This document shows, piece after piece, positions 16,211 to 24,122 of a stretch of DNA of 31,885 nt (position 1 is the first letter of the stretch; each line of letters starts with the position of its first letter). The position numbers and the translations under genes were made by a program. The DNA lies in IMG/VR virus record IMGVR_UViG_3300043775_004202, positions 1-31,885 of that record; one strand, given 5' to 3'. The notes beneath the pieces were generated by a model. That model made no database searches, was not told where the DNA came from, and worked only from the letters and a program-made list of their open reading frames with translations. Origin of the DNA: a virus.

Positions 16211-19174
16211 ATGGAATATCCGAAGTATCATGGCAATTATCTTGGCATTGTCGTTCAGAATAACGACCCGCTACATAGAGGTAGAGTAAAAGTCTTTGTA
16301 CCACATATTTCACCAACAGTTTATAAATCATGGGTCGAGGATAAAAAAGATAAACGGTTTAGATTTATGGGGTCAAATATTGAAAGTGATCTAACACAAA
16401 TTATTACTGATCTTAAGGAAATATTGCCGTGGGCTGAAGTTGCAACACCGCTAGCCGGTGAGTCAAGCAGCGGTAGATATAATGCACAATCAAACCATGC
16501 AACAACAAGTGATAGTAGTAATATTAGTTTTACAGAAGCATATTCATCAGATGTAGGTGCCGGTAACCAAAATATCGATAACGTCGGAGAGAAACCCGGT
16601 AATGTTTTTGACATGATGAATTATAGGCTCTGTGATGCTTTTAATGATCCTGCTGCTACTAATATTAACTACGTTAATAAGTTAAGTTATAATTATGTTC
16701 CAGAGTGTTATAGTAATAGTGCTAAAGGTGCCTTCCCGGTACTTAGCGTAGGAGCGCATGTCTGGATATTTTTTAATAGCGGTGATCCGCTCAAGCCTGT
16801 CATTTTTGCTTCTTCTTTTGGTAGTCATGAATGGTGTAGTATTTTTGATTCTACAAGCGCTTCACCGGGTATGGATTACCCCGGTAAATATGAAAATACA
16901 ATCGGTGGTAAAGACATCAACACCGATACATATAGAAACAAATACATTATAAACCAGAAAGGTGGTACATTAGCATTCGTTAATACAGATAACAGGGAGA
17001 TGCTTAAGCTGACGCATTTCTCCGGGTCTTTTAAAGAGTTTAATAATATGGCTAATATTGAGTTAGCCACAAATAATGATCAGAAACTTGTTTTAAATGA
17101 TTCATTTGATACTGTACGTGGTATGCGTAATGTGTTTACACAGCGTGATTTTGATAATGTTGTGCGCGGTGATCATTATAGAAAAGTTGGAAACCTCGAA
17201 GCAAGTTTATATGAGAAGTGGAAAGAGTTATGGGCACCTATTGCAGATATAAAACAATTATTTGATGTTCAGAGAACATTTGGTGTACAGGGAGAACTGG
17301 GTGCGGCTGGGTCATTTATTAAGCTTAATGGATCTGGTCAAACACAAAGCGGAATGCCGGCCATGTGTCCAGTTTGTACTGCGAATATAAGACTGGATAT
17401 GGCAGTCAATAATACGTTTGATCCTCCGGGCTTTAAAAAGACTTCAAAGCCATCCACCGCGACACATGAAGATGGCGACGGTGCCGGGGCGCAGATGATT
17501 GACGCTGAAGGTGTAGGTTATCAAGTAACATATCAAGACGGTAGACCAGCAGGTCCTATTAACCTGTTTCTATTAATGAAAAATGACGGTACATATACCG
17601 ATGTGTTTGGTAACCCGCTCGTACAGCCACCTGGTGAGATTGGTGGTATAAAATGCCCGTCGTGTAATAATTCTTTAGGTGGTGGTAGCATCACTTCAGG
17701 CCCGGGGTTCAGTAAAAGTTCTTTTGCAGGTATATGGACTCCTGAACCACAAAAGTTATTACTACCGACTATGATCGCTGCAGTTATGCCTGAGCTTGCA
17801 AAAGTTGAAGCGCAAATGGGTCTCGGTGGTAGTGAGATAGTCGAAATAACAAAGCACAAAGTTGAAACAATAGGTATGGTTATGAATGACTTCGGTGCTG
17901 TACGCGTAGATCCGCAAGGTAAAATGGAACCCGGATACGTACTACCGTCACAATTTAGTACAATTGTCGTTAACACACCATCACCGCTTGTTGAGCAAGT
18001 ACATGTTGATGACTTACCGGGTGGTACCTATACACTCAATGTGTGTAACCGCTACAGCATACTTGTCGGTGCAGGTGGTGTTAACCTTAAGTCATACGGT
18101 GTTATTAATATATCAGGTGCTATGGCTAACATTGCAGGTGAGCAAGTTAACATTGGCAGTGCTAATGAGGTAAATATTGACGGCGGTAAGCGTACATCTA
18201 TTGTGGGCGACATTGTCAGCATCAGGCAGCGTAACGGCGAGCAAGTTATAATTGATAGTGGTCTAGGCATTAACGGTAACGTTATTATTCGCGGCGGTCT
18301 TTATGTCGAAGGTGATACCGGGTTACAATCGATGACGTGTGTATCACAAAAAACAACAACTGACCCCGTGAACGCTTATGGTGGCGGTAGACAAGGCCTC
18401 GTCGGTGGTACAATGCTTACATGTGATTATTCACATAATATGGATGAAACTACCGGTGAATTAATGCCTGGTAAGGGGACTGCCAAGACATACCTTGGTT
18501 ATACTGACTACAATAAAGTTGCAGGTTTTATTGATAAGGACACTGTTATCGGTACATTAATGGAAGGAACAATAATTACCGGTGACTTTAAAGGTTTAAG
18601 CTTAGCAATCGGTGGTATACCGACATTAATTGATATAACAGGTGCTACGTTTACCGTGACATCAATAACACCTTCACCTTTAGCTGTTGCCGCTGGTGTT
18701 CAGGGTTGTATCGCTGCCGTTGACAATCTTACACAGGTAAAAACGCTCATGCAAGCAGGAGATCCGATGGCTGATGCAGATGCACTACCGGGTGGTGGAT
18801 GTTATATAAGAGGTACAAATGATGGTGTTACTGTACCTTCAAAGCCTAAAAATTTATCTCTTCGCGGGCAACCATATACTGATGTAATTGCAGCTGTTGA
18901 AGAAGCGAAAGCTATATATAAAGCTCCCGGTGCACTCTATGCACCAGGCTTTATTGTGGGTAACGGTTGCCATTCATCATATACACAAACAGCAACACAT
19001 GTTATGACATTTGAAGAACCGGCTGTAAATAAAGTTGCCACATGTTCAGCGGTGAGAAAAATACATGGGAAAAATATAAATGTTCTGGTTAGTGCCAAGT
19101 CCATTGGCGATTATCATAATATTACTGATGAAATAGTAGACCCACCAGATCTACCTACTACCGGTCTTGTATAA
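16211..19174 (+). CDS. 5: Baseplate central hub/spike protein, gp5-like, without lysozyme domain
   Basis: The product is 987 residues. The N-terminal OB-fold is evident: NYLGIVVQNNDPLHRGRVKV, then LPWAEVATPLAGES, and the later VGAHVWIFFNSGDPLKPVIF. A beta-prism-like repetitive segment (about 600-720: SYGVINISGAMANIAGEQVN, then NIDGGKRTSIVGDIVSIRQ) corresponds to the T4 needle. T4 gp5 has 575 residues with a lysozyme domain; I see no phage-lysozyme catalytic motif here. CPVC at 386-389 and CPSC at 482-485 form a zinc ribbon split by about 92 residues. The gene is co-oriented with the head genes but separated from them by the modification operon, and its stop abuts the next converging stop. Confidence 0.85.
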   Translation: MEYPKYHGNYLGIVVQNNDPLHRGRVKVFVPHISPTVYKSWVEDKKDKRFRFMGSNIESDLTQIITDLKEILPWAEVATPLAGESSSGRYNAQSNHATTSDSSNISFTEAYSSDVGAGNQNIDNVGEKPGNVFDMMNYRLCDAFNDPAATNINYVNKLSYNYVPECYSNSAKGAFPVLSVGAHVWIFFNSGDPLKPVIFASSFGSHEWCSIFDSTSASPGMDYPGKYENTIGGKDINTDTYRNKYIINQKGGTLAFVNTDNREMLKLTHFSGSFKEFNNMANIELATNNDQKLVLNDSFDTVRGMRNVFTQRDFDNVVRGDHYRKVGNLEASLYEKWKELWAPIADIKQLFDVQRTFGVQGELGAAGSFIKLNGSGQTQSGMPAMCPVCTANIRLDMAVNNTFDPPGFKKTSKPSTATHEDGDGAGAQMIDAEGVGYQVTYQDGRPAGPINLFLLMKNDGTYTDVFGNPLVQPPGEIGGIKCPSCNNSLGGGSITSGPGFSKSSFAGIWTPEPQKLLLPTMIAAVMPELAKVEAQMGLGGSEIVEITKHKVETIGMVMNDFGAVRVDPQGKMEPGYVLPSQFSTIVVNTPSPLVEQVHVDDLPGGTYTLNVCNRYSILVGAGGVNLKSYGVINISGAMANIAGEQVNIGSANEVNIDGGKRTSIVGDIVSIRQRNGEQVIIDSGLGINGNVIIRGGLYVEGDTGLQSMTCVSQKTTTDPVNAYGGGRQGLVGGTMLTCDYSHNMDETTGELMPGKGTAKTYLGYTDYNKVAGFIDKDTVIGTLMEGTIITGDFKGLSLAIGGIPTLIDITGATFTVTSITPSPLAVAAGVQGCIAAVDNLTQVKTLMQAGDPMADADALPGGGCYIRGTNDGVTVPSKPKNLSLRGQPYTDVIAAVEEAKAIYKAPGALYAPGFIVGNGCHSSYTQTATHVMTFEEPAVNKVATCSAVRKIHGKNINVLVSAKSIGDYHNITDEIVDPPDLPTTGLV

Positions 19175-19594
19175 TTATTCCGGCCAAATATACTCTAGAT
19201 CAGCCGGCACATCTGGCCAAATAATAGAATAAAACTCTGGTTTTTTCTGAACGAGCATTGACTTGTGTGAAAGGTGAAAATTATCATTACCAAGCCAAGA
19301 AGGCATTTCTGTAGTTTCCGACGGCACAAAATGAGCTTTAATTTTATCCAAGCAGGTATCTTTATAACCACGATCACGCCATGCCTTGCAGATTTGAACA
19401 CCATATTCAACGAGAGCATTAGGCGTCTTCGACCACATTTTTGTACATGGGTGATTTGACCAGCCTCGGCCTTGTGTAATACCGCGAATTTTGTTGAGCA
19501 TTTGCAGTACCTCAACACGCTGCTTTCCGAGACGCTTTTGGTCAAGAACTGAGCCAGATTTATAAAAATCAGAATACGGTAAGAATGTTTGCAT
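19175..19594 (-). CDS. MSMEG_6728-type / pyrimidine-dimer glycosylase-like protein
   Basis: The product is 139 residues. The opening MQTFLPYSDFYKSGSVLD, then KRLGKQRVEVLQML, GWSNHPCTKMW and ICKAWRDRGYKDTC closely follow a family of small bacterial and phage proteins annotated as MSMEG_6728-like or related to pyrimidine dimer DNA glycosylases (Pyr_excise). The N-terminal Thr-Phe-Leu and the conserved Lys, Arg and His residues fit a DNA lesion-recognition role, but enzymatic activity for this family is not firmly shown. It converges on the hub gene with no gap between stop codons. Upstream is a strong hairpin, so it may depend on its own promoter. Confidence 0.75.
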   Translation of the reverse strand: MQTFLPYSDFYKSGSVLDQKRLGKQRVEVLQMLNKIRGITQGRGWSNHPCTKMWSKTPNALVEYGVQICKAWRDRGYKDTCLDKIKAHFVPSETTEMPSWLGNDNFHLSHKSMLVQKKPEFYSIIWPDVPADLEYIWPE

Positions 19595-19630
19595 ACAGTA
19601 ACATTATATTAAACTACTGTTGTGTGCAAG

Positions 19631-19719
19631 AAAAAAAATGAAGGAGCGTATCTCTAATAGTAACCAAACTTTCTAAGGTTCCCGCCGACCCGCCCCTATT
19701 ACAGAGTACTGCTCCTTCA
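19631..19719 (-). ncRNA. Long bulged hairpin with a G-rich apical loop; structured RNA or terminator
   Basis: Read on the minus strand, TGAAGGAGC pairs with GCTCCTTCA (19639-19647 with 19711-19719) and is followed by eight T (19638-19631). Inside, GTA/TAC, CTCT/AGAG and AATAG/CTATT continue the helix with only one- or two-base bulges, about 21 pairs in total. The apex holds an AACC/GGTT mini-hairpin and a G-rich segment (complement of 19681-19696) with four G-runs, GGGGCGGGTCGGCGGG. It lies between two minus-strand genes in an AT-rich genome. The T-run suggests a terminator for the upstream genes, but the size and the G-runs are unusual for that. A stable small RNA is the alternative. Confidence 0.6.
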
Positions 19720-19733
19720 ATACATATTTATTA

Positions 19734-20276
19734 CTAAGGTTGGTAGTATTTTATGCCGGAGTCAAGTAAAATATAAATTTTATAATATCTTAATTTTAGA
19801 TATGATGGTATATATGTATCCTGCATCATATCTTTATAGAGTGTATTAAGTATATTTTTATCTTTTGTAACGTCTGAAAGATATTCACTATCCAAAGGGT
19901 AGATACCATCTTGCAAGCAGCTCAACGTATGCTCACAATCTAATTTATACTTTAGTACATACTTTATATAACTGTTAGTTGTAATAGCCTTAAAGTTAGT
20001 ATCTCTATAGTTTGATAATTCTTCAATAAGACTTGAAAGTTTATTATTAGGTGTAAAAGTTATACCTCTTAAAAAAACAGGTGTAACAGAAGGTAGTTTA
20101 GTAAAATGTACAATATCTTTAGGTTTTAACTTTTTGCTGATTGTTAAGTACTTTTGATCGAAAAGGTTTTTTATTTCATAGCCTAAGATACAAAGCGGGT
20201 ACTTATTTGACGATAACAGCTTAAACTTCTCATATTCTACCGGTATGGTCTTTTCAGTTATATCTACACTATACAT
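19734..20276 (-). CDS. Hypothetical phage protein
   Basis: The product is 180 residues and unrecognised. It is Lys/Tyr/Leu-rich with mixed alpha and beta character. The first 85 residues look beta-rich (YPLCILGYEI, PVFLRGITFTP). The rest is helical, with two Cys residues in the LDCEHTLSCLQDGIYPLD segment. No membrane segment is visible. It is the last gene of a three-gene minus-strand group, ends just before the large hairpin, and its start codon directly abuts a nine-pair inverted repeat. Confidence 0.6.
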   Translation of the reverse strand: MYSVDITEKTIPVEYEKFKLLSSNKYPLCILGYEIKNLFDQKYLTISKKLKPKDIVHFTKLPSVTPVFLRGITFTPNNKLSSLIEELSNYRDTNFKAITTNSYIKYVLKYKLDCEHTLSCLQDGIYPLDSEYLSDVTKDKNILNTLYKDMMQDTYIPSYLKLRYYKIYILLDSGIKYYQP

Positions 20277-20303
20277 AATTCAATATAATAAAACATTGAA
20301 TTA
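20276..20303 (-). promoter_or_regulatory. Start-codon-adjacent inverted repeat
   Basis: AATTCAAT (20277-20284) and ATTGAATT (20295-20302) are perfect inverted repeats around a ten-base spacer, extended to nine pairs by the A of the start codon. In the minus-strand mRNA this hairpin would sit against the ATG of the 180-residue gene and could limit or regulate its translation. It is AT-rich and so only moderately stable; an operator-like DNA site is also possible. Confidence 0.4.
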
Positions 20304-20314
20304 CATATTCCACA

Positions 20315-20701
20315 TTAGATTCGCTTAAAAACTTCTGTCACTACTATCGTTAATAGAGAGCCTATGCCAGCAACAAACGCCGTAAAGACACTTGTTTTAA
20401 AATTCCATTTGTGACCTTGCTCTGTTCTTTTTTTCTCAAATTCATTTGCTATTTGATATGAAATATTATTAAACCGTTCATTAACAACATCAGTAATATT
20501 TTTAAATTTTAACGTCATTTCCGTATCAATAGAAGTAAAACTTTGTTCAAGCTTATCTTCTAAGCTGCATATTCTATGCTCCAGCTTAGTAACTTGATTA
20601 ATTAACGAAGGGGTACCGTTACCTTGATAAACCGTTTTATACAATGTTGATACATTGTCTTTTAATTCATTTATTTGCTGTATATTCACGTCGCTTTTCA
20701 T
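20315..20701 (-). CDS. Coiled-coil protein with C-terminal transmembrane anchor (XhlA/holin-like)
   Basis: The product is 128 residues. Residues 1-95 form a heptad-rich coiled coil (INELKDNVSTLYKTVY, then VTKLEHRICSLEDKLE). A conserved-looking GNGTPSLINQV turn lies at about 28-38. Residues 104-124 (SVFTAFVAGIGSLLTIVVTEV) form one hydrophobic helix ending in FKRI. The design matches tail-anchored XhlA-like haemolysin-associated proteins and some phage holin or antiholin accessory proteins. A lysis role is inferred; no endolysin is visible nearby. It follows the 77-residue gene by three bases and shares its transcript. Confidence 0.68.
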   Translation of the reverse strand: MKSDVNIQQINELKDNVSTLYKTVYQGNGTPSLINQVTKLEHRICSLEDKLEQSFTSIDTEMTLKFKNITDVVNERFNNISYQIANEFEKKRTEQGHKWNFKTSVFTAFVAGIGSLLTIVVTEVFKRI

Positions 20702-20704
20702 ATA

Positions 20705-20938
20705 CTATTTAATATCAAAACTATAAGAAACAACGCCGGTTTTTAAAGAATATACCTTACCTTTTTTGTTACCGCTTTTATCTTCGACAACAACTGTCAA
20801 CTTGTCTCTTGTGATAACTGGTCCATTTATTATTGTAACATTGCCGAGATTCAATGAATAAGCGCGTACACCACTCTCTACATCAAATACTATAATATTA
20901 TTTTTTCCGGTCGTTGTTGCGGAATATATCTTTTTCAT
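20705..20938 (-). CDS. Small beta-rich protein of unknown function
   Basis: The product is 77 residues and made of short beta strands. SATTTGKNNIIVFDVESGVR and the later KKGKVYSLKTGVVSYSFDI resemble two half-blades of a beta-propeller repeat (PQQ/WD-like), too short for a full propeller alone. It may oligomerise or decorate the virion; this is a guess. A late-promoter box (AATAAATAATTA) lies nine bases before the ATG, making it the first gene of the minus-strand group that continues to 19734. Confidence 0.6.
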   Translation of the reverse strand: MKKIYSATTTGKNNIIVFDVESGVRAYSLNLGNVTIINGPVITRDKLTVVVEDKSGNKKGKVYSLKTGVVSYSFDIK

Positions 20939-20943
20939 GTATA

Positions 20944-20955
20944 TAATTATTTATT
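20944..20955 (-). promoter_or_regulatory. Late promoter box on the minus strand (AATAAATAATTA)
   Basis: The string is identical to the box before the gp15-like gene. T4 geometry places the transcription start at about 20942, four bases before the ATG at 20938. It is divergent from the tail fibre promoter 25 bases away. Confidence 0.5.
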
Positions 20956-20979
20956 CAATGCCGTGATATACAGGTATCG

Positions 20980-20994
20980 TTAATAAATATTATT
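20980..20994 (+). promoter_or_regulatory. Late promoter box before the tail fibre gene
   Basis: AATAAATA at 20982-20989 lies within TTAATAAATATTATT, the same core as before the protease gene. The predicted start is near 20995, five bases before the ATG. Confidence 0.5.
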
Positions 20995-20999
20995 ACAAT

Positions 21000-22523
21000 A
21001 TGGCCGAAAATATTACCAAAATTATCTTTAGACAAGGTACAGACGAGCAAAGACGAAAAGCAAATCTCGGGACAGGCGTGGTATTTCATAGCGCCGAACC
21101 AGTATTTTGTGTTGATACTAAGAGATTGTATATCGGCGATGGGAGAAGCGGTGGCGGTTTACCGGTTGGTATGAGAAATCTCGGTGCTGTAAATCAATTG
21201 TTCGGAACATATAACGGTACCGGTTACACGCAAGATGCATACAAAATAATGCAATTAAGTGGTGCTGCGGTTGGTGATATTATATATGACCGCGATACAC
21301 GTATTCTTTATTCGCTTACGGGTGCGACTTCATTTCCACCCGTTACAAGTAATTTTGTAAAATATGACTTTACAGTTTTAATTAACCCTGCTCAGCTTGA
21401 ATTTAATACTCTCAATCAGGTACAAATTAAAAACGAAGGTATCGGTTATTCACAAATAGCTTCATCTGTTGCAGGGCCTGGGTTAACAAAGCCCCTCGTC
21501 AATGGACCTATTCAAGTTAGCGTAAACGGTGTTACAAATAACATGATACAGCAACAACCTGGATTTACGATTATAGGTAACCCGGGCATAAATCTTGATG
21601 ACGTCGAGGCTATAAAAGTATATGAAAATAATTTTATAGGTCGTACCGACACCAACCAGCTTACATCATTCCCTTTTTCGCTTATTTCTTCCTCTACTGT
21701 TAATTCTAATAACGGAATACAAAAAGTCGTAGGTAGTTCTACAGTTCTTCAATTAAGCACTGATGTCTTCTTCGTAACACCAACAAAAGTCGATATCAAG
21801 AAAGCAACCACAGTACATAATACATTAAGTGCTACAGCAGGGATTAGTACGGATGGAACAGTTACTATAAACAATGCTACAGCAATTAATGCCGGCATTA
21901 ATACAATAAATTGTGGCGTTATAAATTCAAGAACAATTAACGCTGGCGCCTTTGGTGTAAATTGCGGAGCTGTCGCTTGTACTTCAGTAAACACGAACAA
22001 TGGTAATATTACTATGGGAACTGGTGATATTTCATGTGATGCAATATCCTGTAATTCTGTTAACACGAACAATGGTAATATTACTATGGGAACCGGTGAT
22101 ATTTCATGTGATGCTATATCCTGTAATTCTGTTAACACGAACAATGGTAATATTACTATGGGAACCGGTACACTCACGTGCGCATCCGTACAAGCAACAG
22201 GTGATATTATAGCATTCTTTACATCCGATAGTAGACTTAAAGATAATATTAAGAAGATAACATCACCGCTGAAAAAACTATCTGATATCAGCGGATATAC
22301 ATTTACATGGAATGCATCAGATACTATTACTAAAAAGACAGGTGATGATATTGGGTTAATAGCTCAAGAAGTAAGAAGCATTATACCACAAGCAGTTGTA
22401 TTGAGAGAAAACGGTTATTACGGTCTTGACTATATTAAAGTAATACCGTTGCTTGTTGAAAGTATAAAAGAACTAAAGCAAAAAGTTGAAGACCTTGAAG
22501 ATGATATTCGATCAAACCGTTAA
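21000..22523 (+). CDS. Tail fibre / receptor-binding protein with S74 intramolecular chaperone
   Basis: The product is 507 residues. The N-terminus (ITKIIFRQGTDEQRRKANLG, then CVDTKRLYIGDG) matches the virion-attachment domain of Mtd_N-type fibres. Residues 140-330 are repetitive beta, likely a trimeric shaft. Two full and one partial copy of a 24-residue unit (starting VNTNNGNITMGTGDISCDAI) lie at 330-391. From about 406 comes a peptidase S74 domain: SDSRLKDNI with the S409/K414 dyad, GDDIGLIAQEVRSIIPQAVV, and a final coiled coil. S74 domains trimerise the fibre and then cut themselves off. The following small gene overlaps its end by 23 bases. Confidence 0.88.
   Translation: MAENITKIIFRQGTDEQRRKANLGTGVVFHSAEPVFCVDTKRLYIGDGRSGGGLPVGMRNLGAVNQLFGTYNGTGYTQDAYKIMQLSGAAVGDIIYDRDTRILYSLTGATSFPPVTSNFVKYDFTVLINPAQLEFNTLNQVQIKNEGIGYSQIASSVAGPGLTKPLVNGPIQVSVNGVTNNMIQQQPGFTIIGNPGINLDDVEAIKVYENNFIGRTDTNQLTSFPFSLISSSTVNSNNGIQKVVGSSTVLQLSTDVFFVTPTKVDIKKATTVHNTLSATAGISTDGTVTINNATAINAGINTINCGVINSRTINAGAFGVNCGAVACTSVNTNNGNITMGTGDISCDAISCNSVNTNNGNITMGTGDISCDAISCNSVNTNNGNITMGTGTLTCASVQATGDIIAFFTSDSRLKDNIKKITSPLKKLSDISGYTFTWNASDTITKKTGDDIGLIAQEVRSIIPQAVVLRENGYYGLDYIKVIPLLVESIKELKQKVEDLEDDIRSNR
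21987..22171 (+). repeat. 72-base coding tandem repeat in the tail fibre shaft
   Basis: Units begin at 21987, 22059 and 22131; the last is partial. Copies one and two differ at only a few silent positions. The repeat is in frame and encodes 24-residue shaft units, so copy number could change by slippage or recombination and alter fibre length without a frameshift. Confidence 0.9.
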
Positions 22524-22701
22524 AAGAATACTTGAAGATTTTAATATCTACCCCCAAGCACAAAACGCTGTAAGTGCGGGACCCGATCAAGGCATGACGA
22601 CAGCTGATATTAATAATACATTTCCAAGTAAAATCGGTACGGTTTTTATTAAAAAATTAAAAAAACGAAATAATAGAAAATATCTTAAAAAGACACTATA
22701 A
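22501..22701 (+). CDS. Small conserved-looking phage protein
   Basis: The product is 66 residues from the ATG at 22501 (MIFDQTVKRILEDFNIYPQA), chosen over an ATG five codons upstream because the sequence from here is a natural helix start. The middle AGPDQGMTTADINNTFPSK looks like a fixed motif, and the C-terminus is strongly basic (KKLKKRNNRKYLKK). I do not recognise a function; a virion or DNA-contacting protein is possible. It overlaps the fibre gene by 23 bases, which argues for translational coupling, perhaps as a fibre-assembly partner. Confidence 0.6.
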   Translation: MIFDQTVKRILEDFNIYPQAQNAVSAGPDQGMTTADINNTFPSKIGTVFIKKLKKRNNRKYLKKTL

Positions 22702-22712
22702 TTAATATTGTC

Positions 22713-22967
22713 GTGGGTAAGAAGAAAACAAACACAAAGCATGAATTAGCTGTTAAAAAAATAACTGAATATGTAATATCATCATACTTTTATTATAAAG
22801 TCTGTGAAGGGTGTGAGTCAGTTATTTTAGAACATAGGGTGTTTTGCCCGCTGTGTGATAGCTACAATTTTGATTATTCATTTAAACGTATAAATGAACG
22901 TGTTGTAGAGCTTGCCGCAGTAAATCATGAAGCATTTACAATGTTTATTGATTATTTTGGCGAATAA
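22713..22967 (+). CDS. Small zinc-ribbon protein
   Basis: The product is 84 residues. CEGC at about 31-34 and CPLC at about 45-48 form a two-knuckle zinc ribbon, preceded by a Lys-rich N-terminus and a short helix, and followed by an amphipathic helix. Translation starts at GTG, with no in-frame ATG upstream of the ribbon. Such ribbons occur in phage transcription and replication accessory proteins, but nothing here fixes the role. A small converging minus-strand gene overlaps its last 23 bases. Confidence 0.62.
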   Translation: MGKKKTNTKHELAVKKITEYVISSYFYYKVCEGCESVILEHRVFCPLCDSYNFDYSFKRINERVVELAAVNHEAFTMFIDYFGE

Positions 22968-23106
22968 ACTTATTTAAATTTTGTGATAAAAACATAACGT
23001 GTTCCATAGCGACATCACGTTTTTTGCCTTTTAATTTTTTTGCAGCAAGATATTCATCTATTACGTAATCTGCAGTAATCTTAATATCTCTTGTAGATTT
23101 ACTCAT
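22945..23106 (-). CDS. Possible 53-residue protein on the minus strand
   Basis: This reading frame fills a 161-base gap between the zinc-ribbon gene and the sulfotransferase-like gene. It encodes MSKSTRDIKITADYVIDEYL, then a basic KKLKGKKRD and a helical end, with good phage-like composition. It overlaps the zinc-ribbon gene tail by 23 bases and diverges from the sulfotransferase-like gene with 22 bases between starts. It lacks a clear promoter box. A small DNA-binding or modulator protein is conceivable; confidence rests only on composition and position. Confidence 0.45.
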   Translation of the reverse strand: MSKSTRDIKITADYVIDEYLAAKKLKGKKRDVAMEHVMFLSQNLNKFIRQNNQ

Positions 23107-23128
23107 ACATTATATTAATATTTAAGAT

Positions 23129-24121
23129 ATGAAATATGATTTTTGTGTGGTAACACAGCCAAGATCAGGCGATGAGATTTTAATATCAAAATTAAGATCA
23201 CATCCTAATGTGTATATAACTCTTGGAATTCCTTACAAAGAATTTTTACTACAGACGGTACACAATTCGTTTGACAATTATTTGCTAGAACACAAATACA
23301 ATAAACAAAATTACGACTTGAAGCTTAACGAGCAAGACATTATGCATAGCCTTAATACAAGAGAATACATGTCTTCATATTACAATGAACTCGTAAAAAC
23401 AGGCTGCATTAACGAGAATGAAAGCCAACAAATTACAAGCTTTCTTGATTTAATATATACGAGAGATAAAGAGAAGAAGAAAGAAGGCTATAAGTTAGCG
23501 GCAGAAAATGCTTTACGGCGGTATACAAATTATGGTATTACTATCTATGGCGAGCATTTCCTACAAAAAAACGCTGATGATATATTATCTGACAATCCTC
23601 GCTATATTATACTATTTCGCAAAAATCTTCTGTGGCAGTACGTTAGTACATTATTACCGGTGATAACAAATGAACACGGTTATACAAAAATTATTGATAC
23701 TAAGCTTAATATTGATCCGTTGCTTTTTGCACAGTACGTTATTGATACTCTTAACGAAAGAGAATCAATAATTAATAATATTAGTAACACTGGAAATCCT
23801 CATATTATTATATATTATGAAGATCTTGTAAAAAAGAACAGAGAAACACTTGATATTGTACAGCAATTTCTTAATGTACCTATACAGGAGAAAGATTTAT
23901 ATGGTATTAATGTCGAAAACATATATGAAGAAACACGTCCAGTTGATACTATAATTGAAAATTACACGGAGTTAAAAAATTACTTTATAAAAGACGAAAA
24001 TATTATAACATATTTTAAACTAGCAGAAGATTCAGTTAACCCGTTTTATTATGAGCTTAGAAAAGCAGGTTCTTTTAAAAGTTTAGAATTTTTACAAGAA
24101 ATGTATAACGGTAAATCGTAA
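23129..24121 (+). CDS. Sulfotransferase-like protein
   Basis: The product is 330 residues. VVTQPRSGDEILISKLRSHP at about 7-26 matches the 5'-phosphosulfate-binding loop of PAPS-dependent sulfotransferases (PRSGT/S type). YIILFRKNLLWQYVS at about 154-168 matches the 3'-phosphate motif (R-x6-S-like). IIIYYEDLVKKNRETLDIVQ at about 226-245 fits the YEDL segment that follows in these enzymes. The usual Ser/Thr after PRSG is Asp, so nucleotide binding may be altered. It would sulfate a glycan or small molecule. It sits among glycosyltransferase genes, which suggests joint glycan modification. Confidence 0.7.
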   Translation: MKYDFCVVTQPRSGDEILISKLRSHPNVYITLGIPYKEFLLQTVHNSFDNYLLEHKYNKQNYDLKLNEQDIMHSLNTREYMSSYYNELVKTGCINENESQQITSFLDLIYTRDKEKKKEGYKLAAENALRRYTNYGITIYGEHFLQKNADDILSDNPRYIILFRKNLLWQYVSTLLPVITNEHGYTKIIDTKLNIDPLLFAQYVIDTLNERESIINNISNTGNPHIIIYYEDLVKKNRETLDIVQQFLNVPIQEKDLYGINVENIYEETRPVDTIIENYTELKNYFIKDENIITYFKLAEDSVNPFYYELRKAGSFKSLEFLQEMYNGKS

Positions 24122-24122
24122 T

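Noticed and set aside
16211-19174. T4-type lysozyme domain in the hub protein
   Set aside because: No Glu...Asp/Thr lysozyme motif could be found; only the OB-fold, zinc ribbon and beta-rich needle parts are visible.
19639-19719. tRNA-like cloverleaf, suggested by a 7-9 pair terminal stem
   Set aside because: No T-arm with a GTTC-like loop, no D-arm and no anticodon stem on either strand; the helix continues inward as a single long hairpin.
21987-22171. CRISPR array, suggested by regularly spaced repeats
   Set aside because: The units are contiguous, in frame and encode tail fibre shaft residues; there are no unique spacers.
21749-22177. Minus-strand open frame with repeated Pro/Ile/Val units
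   Set aside because: It is the shadow of the tail fibre repeat on the plus strand, with an unnatural composition.
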